Of a stretch of 64,000 bases of DNA, positions 17,130 to 26,617 are shown one piece after another. Within the stretch, counting starts at the first letter, position 1. Each line of letters starts with the position of its first letter. The position numbers were made by a program, and so were the translations under genes. The notes beneath the pieces are model-generated. The model had not been told where the DNA came from. It did no database searches and saw nothing but the letters and a program-made list of their open reading frames with translations. Origin of the DNA: Lachnospiraceae bacterium AM48-27BH (GTDB taxonomy: Bacteria; Bacillota; Clostridia; Lachnospirales; Lachnospiraceae); contig QUFC01000005.1 in the NCBI GenBank assembly GCA_003478355.1, positions 1 through 64,000 of the forward strand, in the 5' to 3' direction.

Positions 17130-18791
17130 ATGAAACGTAAAAACAAACAATTTTCTTGTGCTGCATTGGCAGTAGCCATGGCACTGGGATGTCTGACCGG
17201 CTGTGTTCCACAGAAAACATCCAGTCCTGCACCAGAAACAACAGCTCCAGCGGCTGCAAAGGAAACCGAGGAAGACAAGCCATTGATGAATCAGACAGGA
17301 ATGCCGATTGTGAATGCACCTGTTACCTATGAGATGGCAGCAAAATCCCGTCATAATAAAAATTTTGCTGATCTTGAGTTTTTCCAGAAGCTGGAAGAAG
17401 AAACAGGAGTTCATATCGATTGGAATATGAGCTCTGAGGATGGATGGAAAGAGAAAAAGGGTCTGTTATTTGCGGGTGAATTGCCAGATGCATTCTATGG
17501 ACAGGGTATCTTAAGTGATGTGGATGTGATCAAATACGGTACCCAGGGTATGCTGATTCCACTGAATGATCTGATCCAGGAGTATGCGCCTAACGTGAAA
17601 AAACTGTTAGATGAACATCCAGAATACCAAAAACAGCTGACAGCTCCAGATGGAAATATTTACAGTCTGCCTTCGCTGACCGAGTTATCTCCAACTACTC
17701 ATGATAAGCTGTTTATTAATAAAACCTGGTTGGATCAGCTTGGAATGAAGGTTCCAGAGACTCTGGATGAATTTAAAGAAACTCTTCAGGCTTTTCATGA
17801 TAATGATTTAAACGGAGATGGCCATACGGATGATCAGATCCCGTTCACATTCCTGTATAACCGAAAAGAAAATGGCCTGTATTCTTTGTTTGGAAGCTTT
17901 GGACAGTTGGATCGTGGCGGGCAGGTAGATAAAAATGATCATTTTATTGTAAAAGATCAGAAAGTGGTTTATACGCCATTAACAGAGCCTTACCGTCAGG
18001 CAATTGAATATTTCCATGATCTTTATGAAAATCAGTTGATTGATAAAGAAGGCTTTACGCATGATTTTAATGTTTATACTGCAAAAATCAAAGCTCCTGA
18101 GAAAAATATCGGTGCCTTCATGGGATGGAGCCTGACTTCTACAGCTGGCCCGAATAAGGATGATTTTGTGCCGATGGCACCACTTAAGGGTGCTGACGGT
18201 AAGCAGATATGGAATACATATACATCTGCGATTAATTCCAAGGGCTCTTTTGCAATTACAAACAAGGCTGAGCATCCGGAGATATTGATGCGCTGGGTGG
18301 ATACCCATTTTGATCCAGAAACATCTCTGCAGATCGATCAGGGTCTGTTAGGCCGTACACTTGAAAAAGCAGCAGATGGAACCTATCATTATCTTCCAGT
18401 ACCGGATGGTAAGTCCTTCACAGAAATGATCCATGACTATTCTCCAGGAGTAAACAGTCTGGGTGCTGTTACAATGGAAATTGCTTCTAAACTGGAATTA
18501 AATGCGAACTTACAGGAACGTAAAGAGCTTGATGCTTTCTATGCTCCATATAATGTGCCGGCAGACGAGATCTTCCCAAGTGTATTTTTCTCCATGGATG
18601 AGGTTGAGCAGATATCCGCATTGGAAACAGATATCAAGGCATATGTGGATCAGTGCTATGCAAACTGGATCGTAAATGGTGGAATTGAAGCAGAGTGGGA
18701 TGGCTATTTGAAGAAATTAGATCAGATGCATGTTCAGGATTATATCGAAATCTATCAGAAAGCATATGATCGTTATCAGAGTATGGATTAA
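17130..18791 (+). CDS. Extracellular solute-binding lipoprotein of the LplA family
   Basis: A 553-residue sugar-binding lipoprotein. The signal peptide (MKRKNKQFSCAALAVAMALG) ends in the lipobox LTGC near residue 23, followed by a Pro/Thr/Ala-rich linker. The mature protein has typical family 1 solute-binding features: GELPDAFYG near 112, a DLNGDGHTDDQIPF segment near 228-241 that looks like a calcium-binding loop, and long C-terminal alpha-helical regions. AGAGGAGG is 7 bases before the ATG at 17130. It captures an oligosaccharide for the two permeases upstream. The sulfatase and enolase-family genes that follow suggest the ligand derives from a sulfated or acidic glycan. Confidence 0.9.
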   Translation: MKRKNKQFSCAALAVAMALGCLTGCVPQKTSSPAPETTAPAAAKETEEDKPLMNQTGMPIVNAPVTYEMAAKSRHNKNFADLEFFQKLEEETGVHIDWNMSSEDGWKEKKGLLFAGELPDAFYGQGILSDVDVIKYGTQGMLIPLNDLIQEYAPNVKKLLDEHPEYQKQLTAPDGNIYSLPSLTELSPTTHDKLFINKTWLDQLGMKVPETLDEFKETLQAFHDNDLNGDGHTDDQIPFTFLYNRKENGLYSLFGSFGQLDRGGQVDKNDHFIVKDQKVVYTPLTEPYRQAIEYFHDLYENQLIDKEGFTHDFNVYTAKIKAPEKNIGAFMGWSLTSTAGPNKDDFVPMAPLKGADGKQIWNTYTSAINSKGSFAITNKAEHPEILMRWVDTHFDPETSLQIDQGLLGRTLEKAADGTYHYLPVPDGKSFTEMIHDYSPGVNSLGAVTMEIASKLELNANLQERKELDAFYAPYNVPADEIFPSVFFSMDEVEQISALETDIKAYVDQCYANWIVNGGIEAEWDGYLKKLDQMHVQDYIEIYQKAYDRYQSMD

Positions 18792-18831
18792 ATAATATGA
18801 TCAGTTGAGAACAGGAGAACAGAGGTTAATA

Positions 18832-21624
18832 ATGAAACAGAATCTGGTATTTATTATGACGGATCAGCAGAGAGCAGATACTCTTGGCATGATGTCCGGG
18901 AATACAGAAATAACGCCAGCACTGAATCAGTTAGCCAGAGAAAGCACAGTATTTGAGCGGGCATATAACACATGCCCGCTATGTGTTCCTGCGCGAACCG
19001 CATTGGCCACAGGCATGAATCCAATAAAAAATGGTATGCAGTTAAATGATCTGCCAGGGAAGTATGCAAGGGACAATGAGACGATTCATCAAATGTTTTA
19101 TAAAGCTGGTTATGAAGTTGCACATGTAGGAGTGAATCATATCAGTGTGAAACCGGGGCTGAAGGAATCGATTCCGTTTGCATTATGGGAAGATGATGAT
19201 ACATATGCAGCTTATGCAAAGAAGAATCATCTGGATATCCAGAGAAAGGAAGAAGATTCCGTTGTGATCAATGAGCTGGCAGATGGTGAATATGCCCGTC
19301 ATCGTTATTCAAATGCCAGAACATCAATCTGGCCATATGAACTTTCTGAGTTCAAGGATGTCTGGTTTGCTTCGAGAGCAGAAGAATTTATTGGAAGAAA
19401 GCATGACAAGCCATTTGCACTATTTTTGTATATGTGGGCACCACATCCACCGTTAATTGTTCCTCAGGAATATTGGGATCTGTTTCGTGATGAAGATATA
19501 GTCCTGCCTCCAGGGACAGGGGTTCCATCAGAAGGAGAGCCGGAAGGAAGAAGAAAAGGCGCTGCAGCACAGCTGGGAGAATCTCCTCCAGAATTGGGAT
19601 GGAAGCAGGGATGGCATGCACATCTGGCACTCAGCCGTCTGTGTGACGATCAGATTGGACGCATCTGCAAGGCTTTAAAAGAGAATGGTCTGGATCAGAA
19701 TACGATGATCGTATTCACCACCGATCATGGCGAACATATGGGCCAGCACTCCATGTATCAGAAAATGGAGATGTATGAGCCAGCAGTGCGGGTTCCGGCG
19801 GTATTTCATCTGCCGGGGCAGACACAGGATCACCGGCTGAAAACTGCAATTTCCCATATGGATTTTGTCCCAACACTGGTTGACCTGTTTGATCTTTCAA
19901 CGAAGAATGATCTGGACGGGATGTCATTGAGGTCATCTCTGGAGAAAGGGGTTGAACCGGAAAATAAGGATATTTTCAGTGTCTACTGCGGTAATCATCA
20001 ATATGGTGATATGCGCCGTATGATCGTCAGCGGATCCTATAAATATATTTATGATAATCAAGATGAAGAATTGTATGATCTGCAGGCAGATCCATGGGAA
20101 CAGAAGAATCTGTGTCTGAATGCAGATTATAAAGAAAAGGCTTCAGAAATGTATCAAAAACTGGAAAACTGGGCCAAAAAACAGAAGGATGCTTTTTTTA
20201 AACCGAAAAAGAAGAAAAATCTACTGTTTGTTTTTGCAGATCAGTGGAGACGGGATGCGATGGGTTTTGCCAAGGCAGATCCGGTAAAAACTCCAAATAT
20301 GGATGTATTTGCAAGTGAATCCGTATATTGTACAGATGCAATCAGTACCTTTCCATTGTGTTCTCCGCATCGTGCAAGTCTTCTGACAGGCAAAAATCCG
20401 CTGCATACAGGTGTGTTTACAAATTGTAAAACAGGACTTGCTATGGGATTGAAGGAGGAAGAATACTGTATTGGAGATGTATTAAAGGATTGCGGTTATC
20501 AGACAGGATATATCGGAAAATGGCATCTGGATGAGCCGGATCTCAATCATTCTGAGAAACCGGAATCTGGCGCCCGTAATTGGGATGCTTTTACACCACC
20601 TGGAGCACGCCGCCATGGTTTTGATTTTTGGTATTCCTATGGTGCGTGGGATCAGCACATGAGTCCTCATTATTGGAAAGATACACCAGAACAGATCCAG
20701 ATACATGATTGGTCCCCGCGTCATGAAACAGATGTAGCATTAGAGTATATTGACAATCATGCTGGTAAAGATCCATTTGCGTTATTTATTTCCTGGAACC
20801 CACCGCACAGTCCTTATGATCTGGTTCCAAAGGAATACCTGGATTTGTATCCGGATGATGTGGTTTTAAAGGAGAACGTGGATCTGACAAATATCCATCA
20901 TCATACCTATGAACCAGTGGGATATTCAAAAGAAGAGCTTATGAAGGTTACAAAGGAGTATTATGCCGCAGTTTCTGGTTTAGATGATCAGTTTGGACGT
21001 CTGATCGCCCGGTTAAAGGAACTTGGCATTTATGATGATACGATCATCGTTCTTTCTGCAGACCACGGAGATATGATGGGTTCTCACGGTCTCATGGCAA
21101 AGCATGTGTGGTATGAAGAATCAATAGGAATTCCACTGGTAGTAGGTGGTGGGGCTTTACCGGCATCTACTTGCCATACTTTAATAGGAAGTCCGGATTT
21201 TATGCCAACACTTCTTGGGCTTTTGGATCTTCCGGTACCTGAAACTGTAGAGGGGGTAGACTGTTCGCAGGATATCAAGGGAAATCCAATGCATGCAGAG
21301 CATGTCTGCTTTTTGACGGCATGTCCGGGACGTGATGTATTTTTGGAAGATTTCAAGAAGGCTGGAAAGAATCCAAGGGATTTTGGATGGAGAGGTATTC
21401 GCACCAGCCGTTATGTGTATGTGATTGATGTAGGATACAAGACAGAGCCAAAGCTGGTACGTTATCTTTATGATCTGGAATGTGATCCTCTTCAGATGCA
21501 TGGAGAGGAGATCAAGAATCCAGAGGAACATGCAATTACAAGAGAATTGGAGCAGAAGTTAAAAACATGGCTTCAGGATCAAAACGATGGTTTCCTTATG
21601 CATATTACAGACGGCGAGAGGTGA
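18832..21624 (+). CDS. Fusion of two Cys-type sulfatase domains
   Basis: A 930-residue protein holding two complete sulfatase domains in tandem. Domain 1 (about 1-455) starts MKQNLVFIMTDQQRADT with the metal aspartate and has the maturation motif CVPAR at Cys51. Domain 2 (about 463-930) starts KNLLFVFADQWRRDAMG and has CSPHR at Cys510. In both, the cysteine should be oxidised to formylglycine by the anaerobic maturase anSME, which is not in the window. Both have TTDHGEHMG or SADHGDMMG near the metal site. No signal peptide is visible, so it is cytoplasmic and acts on imported sulfated sugars. The domains are joined by a lysine-rich linker (FFKPKKKK). Start is the ATG after AGAGG. Confidence 0.88.
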   Translation: MKQNLVFIMTDQQRADTLGMMSGNTEITPALNQLARESTVFERAYNTCPLCVPARTALATGMNPIKNGMQLNDLPGKYARDNETIHQMFYKAGYEVAHVGVNHISVKPGLKESIPFALWEDDDTYAAYAKKNHLDIQRKEEDSVVINELADGEYARHRYSNARTSIWPYELSEFKDVWFASRAEEFIGRKHDKPFALFLYMWAPHPPLIVPQEYWDLFRDEDIVLPPGTGVPSEGEPEGRRKGAAAQLGESPPELGWKQGWHAHLALSRLCDDQIGRICKALKENGLDQNTMIVFTTDHGEHMGQHSMYQKMEMYEPAVRVPAVFHLPGQTQDHRLKTAISHMDFVPTLVDLFDLSTKNDLDGMSLRSSLEKGVEPENKDIFSVYCGNHQYGDMRRMIVSGSYKYIYDNQDEELYDLQADPWEQKNLCLNADYKEKASEMYQKLENWAKKQKDAFFKPKKKKNLLFVFADQWRRDAMGFAKADPVKTPNMDVFASESVYCTDAISTFPLCSPHRASLLTGKNPLHTGVFTNCKTGLAMGLKEEEYCIGDVLKDCGYQTGYIGKWHLDEPDLNHSEKPESGARNWDAFTPPGARRHGFDFWYSYGAWDQHMSPHYWKDTPEQIQIHDWSPRHETDVALEYIDNHAGKDPFALFISWNPPHSPYDLVPKEYLDLYPDDVVLKENVDLTNIHHHTYEPVGYSKEELMKVTKEYYAAVSGLDDQFGRLIARLKELGIYDDTIIVLSADHGDMMGSHGLMAKHVWYEESIGIPLVVGGGALPASTCHTLIGSPDFMPTLLGLLDLPVPETVEGVDCSQDIKGNPMHAEHVCFLTACPGRDVFLEDFKKAGKNPRDFGWRGIRTSRYVYVIDVGYKTEPKLVRYLYDLECDPLQMHGEEIKNPEEHAITRELEQKLKTWLQDQNDGFLMHITDGER

Positions 21625-21630
21625 ATGACT

Positions 21631-22785
21631 ATGAAATCCTATTATGAGGCAACAGATATCATTACGGAAGCAACCTTATATCTTCATCAGGTTCATGCAA
21701 CAAGAAAATTTAGTTTTGGAACCTGGACGAGCAGACAGCATGTGTTTGTTTCGATTAAAGCGGGAACAGAAACCGGATATGGGGAAAATATTGTGTCCGT
21801 GAATCAACCAGATGTCTCTCTGGAGGACTGGAAGGTATGGCTTCAGGAGCTGGTTGGTTTAAGCGTAGGAGAGGCGATTGACTATTTAAGAGCCCATCTG
21901 GAGACCTGGAGGGACCGGATGACTGAGATGACAGAAATGGCATTGGTCGATCTATGGGGAAAAGTAGTCAGAAAGAATGCTTTGGAGCTGTTAGAACTGC
22001 CGGGAAGAGACCCGGTATATGGAGTCTATGTGATTCTCAGTGATGATATGCAGGTAATTGAAAACAAGGTAAAATATGCAATCTCCTGTGGAAAAACAAA
22101 ATTTATAAAAGTGAAATTATTTGGTGATGAAGCTTTGGACTGCCAGGTCATTGGCATGGTACGAAAATATCTTTCCAGAGAGGAAACATATCTGATCGGT
22201 GATGTAAACTGTGGTTATCGTCCAGAAGGAACAGAAAAACCGCTGAATGAGATTACTGATAGTATGATGCAGCTTTATGAGGCAGGTTTAGATGCCTGTG
22301 AGGATCCTGCATTCTTGAATTTGAAGGAATGGCAGGCACTGCAGACTCAGGTGCATCCATTATCACTGATTCCGGATTACCCTATGCGGCCTTCCAGAGT
22401 TGCTCAAAAAACGATTATAGAGGGAATGGGAGATTGCTATAACATTCACCCGGGCTCTGCTGCATCTATATTTGATGCGATTTCGTTAGCTGGAAGAATT
22501 CGGGAATTAGGCGCTGATCTGATGATCGGTGACGACAGTCTGGTAGGTCCTGGATGTACGATCTGGCAGCAGCTGGCGATTGGACTTTCTGCCCAGTGGG
22601 TAGAAGCAACCGAGAAGGAAGAAGATTCTGATTTCTATTATGGATGTATAAAACAAATAGCTACAGATAGTCATACCAATCCTATTGTATATGATTCTAA
22701 ATGTTTTGGATTTGGGTTGTATCTGGATGAAGAAAAACTGAAGGAAAGCTCCGATCAGGTTATTAGGATATCTGCTGATCGGTAA
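21631..22785 (+). CDS. Enolase-superfamily enzyme (mandelate racemase/muconate lactonizing type)
   Basis: A 384-residue enzyme of the mandelate racemase-like group. The barrel carries the KxK pair (Lys160, Lys162 in IKVKLFG), metal ligands Asp191 (GDVNCGY) and Glu224 (CEDP), and a GDDSLVGPG segment near the end of the barrel. These enzymes abstract a proton next to a carboxylate; many dehydrate acid sugars. The gene begins 6 bases after the sulfatase stop; the second ATG fits the GAGAGGTGA ribosome-binding site better than the one at 21625. Downstream of import and desulfation, dehydration of an aldonic or uronic acid is a reasonable guess, not proven. Confidence 0.82.
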   Translation: MKSYYEATDIITEATLYLHQVHATRKFSFGTWTSRQHVFVSIKAGTETGYGENIVSVNQPDVSLEDWKVWLQELVGLSVGEAIDYLRAHLETWRDRMTEMTEMALVDLWGKVVRKNALELLELPGRDPVYGVYVILSDDMQVIENKVKYAISCGKTKFIKVKLFGDEALDCQVIGMVRKYLSREETYLIGDVNCGYRPEGTEKPLNEITDSMMQLYEAGLDACEDPAFLNLKEWQALQTQVHPLSLIPDYPMRPSRVAQKTIIEGMGDCYNIHPGSAASIFDAISLAGRIRELGADLMIGDDSLVGPGCTIWQQLAIGLSAQWVEATEKEEDSDFYYGCIKQIATDSHTNPIVYDSKCFGFGLYLDEEKLKESSDQVIRISADR

Positions 22786-22827
22786 TGGATTTTTGCTCGT
22801 AACTATGAAGGTAGTGAATCGTTACAA
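22785..22827 (+). repeat. Dispersed palindromic repeat, right half-copy
   Basis: ATGGATTTTTGCTCGTAACT then ATGAAGGTAGTGAATCGTTACAA matches the right half of the element at 10706-10838 nearly base for base. It starts on the last base of the preceding stop codon. Confidence 0.75.
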
Positions 22828-22843
22828 GGATTGAATTAAAAAG

Positions 22844-22890
22844 AACGCTCCGGAATATGAGAATTTATACTCATGGTCCGGAGCGTTTTT
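22844..22890 (+). terminator. Rho-independent terminator of the sulfatase operon
   Basis: AACGCTCCGG (22844-22853) pairs with CCGGAGCGTT (22878-22887); inside, ATATGAG faces CTCATGG with partial pairing. A T run follows. It separates the sugar operon from the phosphate regulon. Confidence 0.85.
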
Positions 22891-22909
22891 GTAAAGAAGC
22901 ATCAGCTCT

Positions 22910-22994
22910 TGTGACAATGTAAATTGACTTTGTCACATTTAACCCACATTTTACATAACTCTCCTTTTGGATTTTACATAAGGATTTTACAATG
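22910..22994 (+). promoter_or_regulatory. Candidate Pho-regulated control region of pstS
   Basis: TGTGACAA (22910-22917) and TTGTCACA (22930-22937) form an 8-bp inverted repeat. Downstream, ATTTTACATAA occurs at 22948-22958 and 22971-22981, and ATTTTACAATG at 22984-22994. The first two repeats are 23 bp apart, close to two turns; the third follows after 13 bp. PhoB/PhoP-type regulators bind direct repeats, and phoP is in the same operon, so autoregulation is likely. No confident -10 box could be fixed. Confidence 0.45.
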
Positions 22995-23072
22995 CACTTG
23001 TACTTAAGGAAAGCAAGTAAAACAACATAAATGATCCGTGAGATTCGGATACAAAAAGGAGAGTAAAAAGTT

Positions 23073-24032
23073 ATGAAAAAATCAGCAGCAGTTTTATTAG
23101 CACTTGGCATGGCAGTTATGGGACTGGCTGGTTGCTCGGGAAAATCTAACAGCGCAGCAACCACAGCTGCAACAGAAGCAGCAGCAACCACTGCAGAGAC
23201 AACAACCGCAGCAGCAGAGACAACGACAGAGGCAGCAAAGGACAGCGCATTAGAGGGACCGATCACCGTGATCTCCCGAGAGGACGGTTCTGGTACCAGA
23301 GGCGCATTTATCGAGCTGTTTGGCATTGAAGTAAAAAATGATGCAGGTGAGAAGGTGGATATGACTACCGATGATGCAGAGATCACCAACAGTACTTCTG
23401 TTATGATGACTTCTGTAGCTGGCAACACAGAGGCAATCGGTTATATCTCCTTAGGGTCTTTAAATGATACCGTAAAGGCAGTAAAGATCGATGGTGCCGA
23501 GGCAACTGTTGACAATATCAAATCCGGTACCTACAAGATCGCAAGACCATTTAACATTGCAACCAAGGGTGAGGTCAGCGATGTGGCTCAGGATTTCATC
23601 AAATATATCATGAGTGAGGATGGACAGAAGGTTGTTGAGGATAACGGTTACATCAGTCAGGGAAACGATGGCGCTTATGAGTCCGCTGGTTTAAGCGGCA
23701 AGGTCGTTGTAGGCGGTTCTTCTTCCGTTACTCCGGTTATGGAGAAGTTAAAAGAGGCTTATGTAGCTCTGAATCCAGATGTCACCATCGAGGTACAGCA
23801 GAGTGATTCTACCACTGGTATGACCTCCGCGATCGAGGGTGTCTGCGACATCGGTATGGCTTCCAGAGACTTAAAGGACAGCGAGATCGAGAAAGGCTTA
23901 ACTGGAACTACGATCGCTATGGATGGTATCGCGGTGATCGTAAACAATGACAGCCCTGTAGAGGAACTGAGCAGTGATTCTGTAAAGGGTATCTACACCG
24001 GTGAGATCACAGACTGGGCAGATGTACAGTAA
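23073..24032 (+). CDS. pstS: Phosphate ABC transporter substrate-binding lipoprotein with circularly permuted domain order
   Basis: A 319-residue phosphate-binding lipoprotein. The signal peptide MKKSAAVLLALGMAVMGLAG carries lipobox LAGC; an Ala/Thr/Glu-rich linker covers about residues 25-60. The order of the binding halves is unusual. ITVISREDGSGTRGAF, normally in the second half of PstS, comes first (about 64-80). VVVGGSSSVTPVMEKL, normally the start of the mature protein, comes at about 211. The protein ends KGIYTGEITDWADV, exactly the segment that normally leads into the GSGT part. Phosphate-contacting SGTR and SSSVT elements are both kept, so binding is plausible. AGGAGAGT lies before the ATG. 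First gene of pstSCAB-phoU-phoPR. Confidence 0.9.
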   Translation: MKKSAAVLLALGMAVMGLAGCSGKSNSAATTAATEAAATTAETTTAAAETTTEAAKDSALEGPITVISREDGSGTRGAFIELFGIEVKNDAGEKVDMTTDDAEITNSTSVMMTSVAGNTEAIGYISLGSLNDTVKAVKIDGAEATVDNIKSGTYKIARPFNIATKGEVSDVAQDFIKYIMSEDGQKVVEDNGYISQGNDGAYESAGLSGKVVVGGSSSVTPVMEKLKEAYVALNPDVTIEVQQSDSTTGMTSAIEGVCDIGMASRDLKDSEIEKGLTGTTIAMDGIAVIVNNDSPVEELSSDSVKGIYTGEITDWADVQ

Positions 24033-24107
24033 ATAAAAGTAGCTAAGATGGGCCCGCTCCTGAGATGTTGGGAGATGGGCTCATTCTCATAAGGAGACCA
24101 GTACGAT

Positions 24108-24989
24108 ATGAAACATGTGAAAGAAATAATTGCAGAGGCCATTTTCTTAATATCTGCCCTGGCATTGATCTTCGCGGTGGCAATGATCTGCTTTTTCCTG
24201 TTTGCCAACGGACTTCCGGCGATTTTTAAGATCGGGCCGTTAAAGTTTTTGACAGGAACGATCTGGAAGCCCGGAAATGATATCTACGGTATCTTCCCGA
24301 TGATCCTGGGAAGCATCTATGTAACAGCGGGAGCGATCCTGATCGGCGTTCCCATCGGAATTCTGACAGCGATCTATTTATCCCGTTTCTGTCCGAGAGG
24401 GATCTATCATGTGATCAAACCGGCGATCGATCTGCTGGCAGGTATTCCATCCGTAGTTTACGGATTTTTCGGTATGGTGGTGATCGTACCGGCGATGGAC
24501 AAGATCGAACCGACAGTTATGGAATTTTTCCATATCAGTGGAAAATGCAGCGGAAAGAGTATTGCGACTGCATCGATCTTACTGGGAATCATGATCCTTC
24601 CAACGATCATCGGTGTAGCGGAATCTGCGATCAATGCGGTTCCGGACAGCTATTATGAAGGCTCTCTGGCGCTGGGCGCCAGTCATGAAAGAAGCGTGTT
24701 TTTTGCAACACTTCCGGCGGCAAAATCCGGTATTCTGGCAGGCGTGATCCTGGGTGTGGGTCGTGCGATCGGTGAGACCATGGCAGTGATCATGGTGGCA
24801 GGAAACCAGCCGCGTATGCCTAAGGGCATTTTCCAGGGAATCCGTACCATGACAGCCAATATCGTGCTGGAAATGGGATATGCAACGGATCTCCACAGAG
24901 AGGCGTTGATCGCAACAGCCGTTGTGCTGTTTGTATTTATTCTGATCATTAACCTTTCATTTTCCATCTTAAAGAGGAGGAGCGAATAA
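24108..24989 (+). CDS. pstC: Phosphate ABC transporter permease PstC
   Basis: A 293-residue membrane permease with six predicted helices. FLISALALIFAVAMICFFLFANG is the first; the family segments AGIPSVVYGFFGMVVIVP and the coupling loop YYEGSLALGASHERSVFFAT are present. It forms the phosphate channel with PstA. AAGGAG precedes the ATG. A 75-base gap after pstS may hold an attenuating structure (a short CTCCTGAGATG...CATTCTCATAAGGAG pairing), which would fit the usual excess of the binding protein over the permeases. Confidence 0.93.
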   Translation: MKHVKEIIAEAIFLISALALIFAVAMICFFLFANGLPAIFKIGPLKFLTGTIWKPGNDIYGIFPMILGSIYVTAGAILIGVPIGILTAIYLSRFCPRGIYHVIKPAIDLLAGIPSVVYGFFGMVVIVPAMDKIEPTVMEFFHISGKCSGKSIATASILLGIMILPTIIGVAESAINAVPDSYYEGSLALGASHERSVFFATLPAAKSGILAGVILGVGRAIGETMAVIMVAGNQPRMPKGIFQGIRTMTANIVLEMGYATDLHREALIATAVVLFVFILIINLSFSILKRRSE

Positions 24990-25864
24990 TGGAAGCAATC
25001 AACAGACAGACCTGGAAGCAGCGGATGGCTTCCTATAAAAGAACTCCATTATCCTTTTTACTGCTTGTACTGGTGACAGCATCTGCGCTCTTTACGGTAT
25101 GTATCCTGGCATTTTTGCTGATCTATATCCTGGTAAAGGGTATTCCATATCTGACCCCAAGTTTATTTGCCTGGGAATATAATAGTGAGAACGTATCCCT
25201 GATGCCGGCGCTGATCAATACGATCCTGATGACAGCCTTATCGTTAGTGATCGCAGTACCGCTGGGTATCTTCGCTGCGATCTATCTGGTGGAATATGCC
25301 AAGAGAGGCAATAAGATCGTTGGGATCGTCAGGATCACGGCAGAAACCCTGACCGGAATCCCTTCTATCGTGTATGGCCTGTTTGGATTTTTGCTGTTTG
25401 GTGTTGCCTTAAAATGGGGCTATTCCATGTTGGGAGGCGCCCTGACGCTGGCGATCATGATCCTGCCTACGATCATGAGGACGACAGAGGAGGCATTGAA
25501 ATCCGTACCGGATTCTTACCGGGAAGGCAGCTTTGGACTGGGTGCTGGACGATTAAGAACCGTGTTCCAGGTTGTGCTCCCTTCCGCAGTTCCGGGTATT
25601 CTGGCAGGTGTGATTCTGGCAGTGGGACGTATCGTAGGTGAGACAGCAGCCTTAATGTATACGGCAGGTACCGTAGCAGGAATTCCGGCCAATATCATGG
25701 GATCTGCAAGAACTCTGTCCGTTCATATGTATGTGCTGACCAATGAAGGACTTTATACCAACCAGTCTTATGCGACTGCGGTCGTGCTTTTAGTGATCGT
25801 TGTGCTGATCAATGCACTGTCCGGCTTTATCGCAAAGAAAATCACAGGAAAGGGAATTGGCTGA
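24989..25864 (+). CDS. pstA: Phosphate ABC transporter permease PstA
   Basis: A 291-residue permease with about six helices, sharing with PstC the [18 protein letters not shown] segment and the coupling loop [20 protein letters not shown]. The start ATG overlaps the pstC stop (TAATGG), with AGGAGGAG just before it, so translation is coupled. Together with PstC it makes the transmembrane pore of the high-affinity phosphate importer. Confidence 0.93.
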   Translation: MEAINRQTWKQRMASYKRTPLSFLLLVLVTASALFTVCILAFLLIYILVKGIPYLTPSLFAWEYNSENVSLMPALINTILMTALSLVIAVPLGIFAAIYLVEYAKRGNKIVGIVRITAETLTGIPSIVYGLFGFLLFGVALKWGYSMLGGALTLAIMILPTIMRTTEEALKSVPDSYREGSFGLGAGRLRTVFQVVLPSAVPGILAGVILAVGRIVGETAALMYTAGTVAGIPANIMGSARTLSVHMYVLTNEGLYTNQSYATAVVLLVIVVLINALSGFIAKKITGKGIG

Positions 25865-25866
25865 TC

Positions 25867-26616
25867 ATGGATAAATTTACTATCGAAAATTTGGATCTGT
25901 ATTATGGGGATTTTAAAGCCCTGAAAAATATCAATCTGAACATCAGTCCGAATGAGATCACCGCATTTATCGGTCCATCGGGCTGTGGAAAATCAACATT
26001 ATTAAAATCATTAAACCGGATGAACGATCTGGTCGAGGGCTGCAGGATCAACGGCAAGGTCTTGCTGGATGGTCAGGATATCTACGGAAATATGGATATC
26101 AACTTGCTTCGCAAGCGTGTCGGAATGGTATTCCAGAAGCCGAATCCATTTCCAATGAGTATCTACGATAACATTGCATATGGACCGAGAACCCACGGAA
26201 TCCGTTCCAAGGTAAAGCTGGATGATCTGGTGGAGCGTTCCCTTAGGGATGCAGCAATCTGGGATGAGTTAAAGGACCGTTTAAAGAAGAGCGCTTTAGG
26301 ATTATCCGGTGGTCAGCAGCAGCGTCTGTGTATTGCAAGAGCCCTTGCGGTAGAACCAGAGGTGCTTCTGATGGATGAGCCGACCTCCGCACTGGATCCG
26401 ATCTCAACCTCAAAAATCGAAGACCTTGCGGTGGAATTGAAAAAGAACTATACTATTGTCATGGTAACACATAACATGCAGCAGGCTGCAAGAATTTCTG
26501 ATAAGACCGCATTTTTCCTGTTGGGAGAAGTAGTGGAATACGGCGAGACGGAGCAGATATTCTCCATGCCTAAGAACAAGAAGACCGAGGATTACATTAC
26601 AGGAAGGTTTGGTTGA
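25867..26616 (+). CDS. pstB: Phosphate ABC transporter ATPase PstB
   Basis: A 249-residue ABC ATPase. Walker [20 protein letters not shown], signature [19 protein letters not shown], Walker [15 protein letters not shown] and switch histidine [11 protein letters not shown] are intact, in the form particular to PstB. It powers PstCA. It starts 3 bases after pstA, and the phoU ribosome-binding site (AGGAAGG) lies in its last codons. Confidence 0.95.
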   Translation: MDKFTIENLDLYYGDFKALKNINLNISPNEITAFIGPSGCGKSTLLKSLNRMNDLVEGCRINGKVLLDGQDIYGNMDINLLRKRVGMVFQKPNPFPMSIYDNIAYGPRTHGIRSKVKLDDLVERSLRDAAIWDELKDRLKKSALGLSGGQQQRLCIARALAVEPEVLLMDEPTSALDPISTSKIEDLAVELKKNYTIVMVTHNMQQAARISDKTAFFLLGEVVEYGETEQIFSMPKNKKTEDYITGRFG

Positions 26617-26617
26617 T

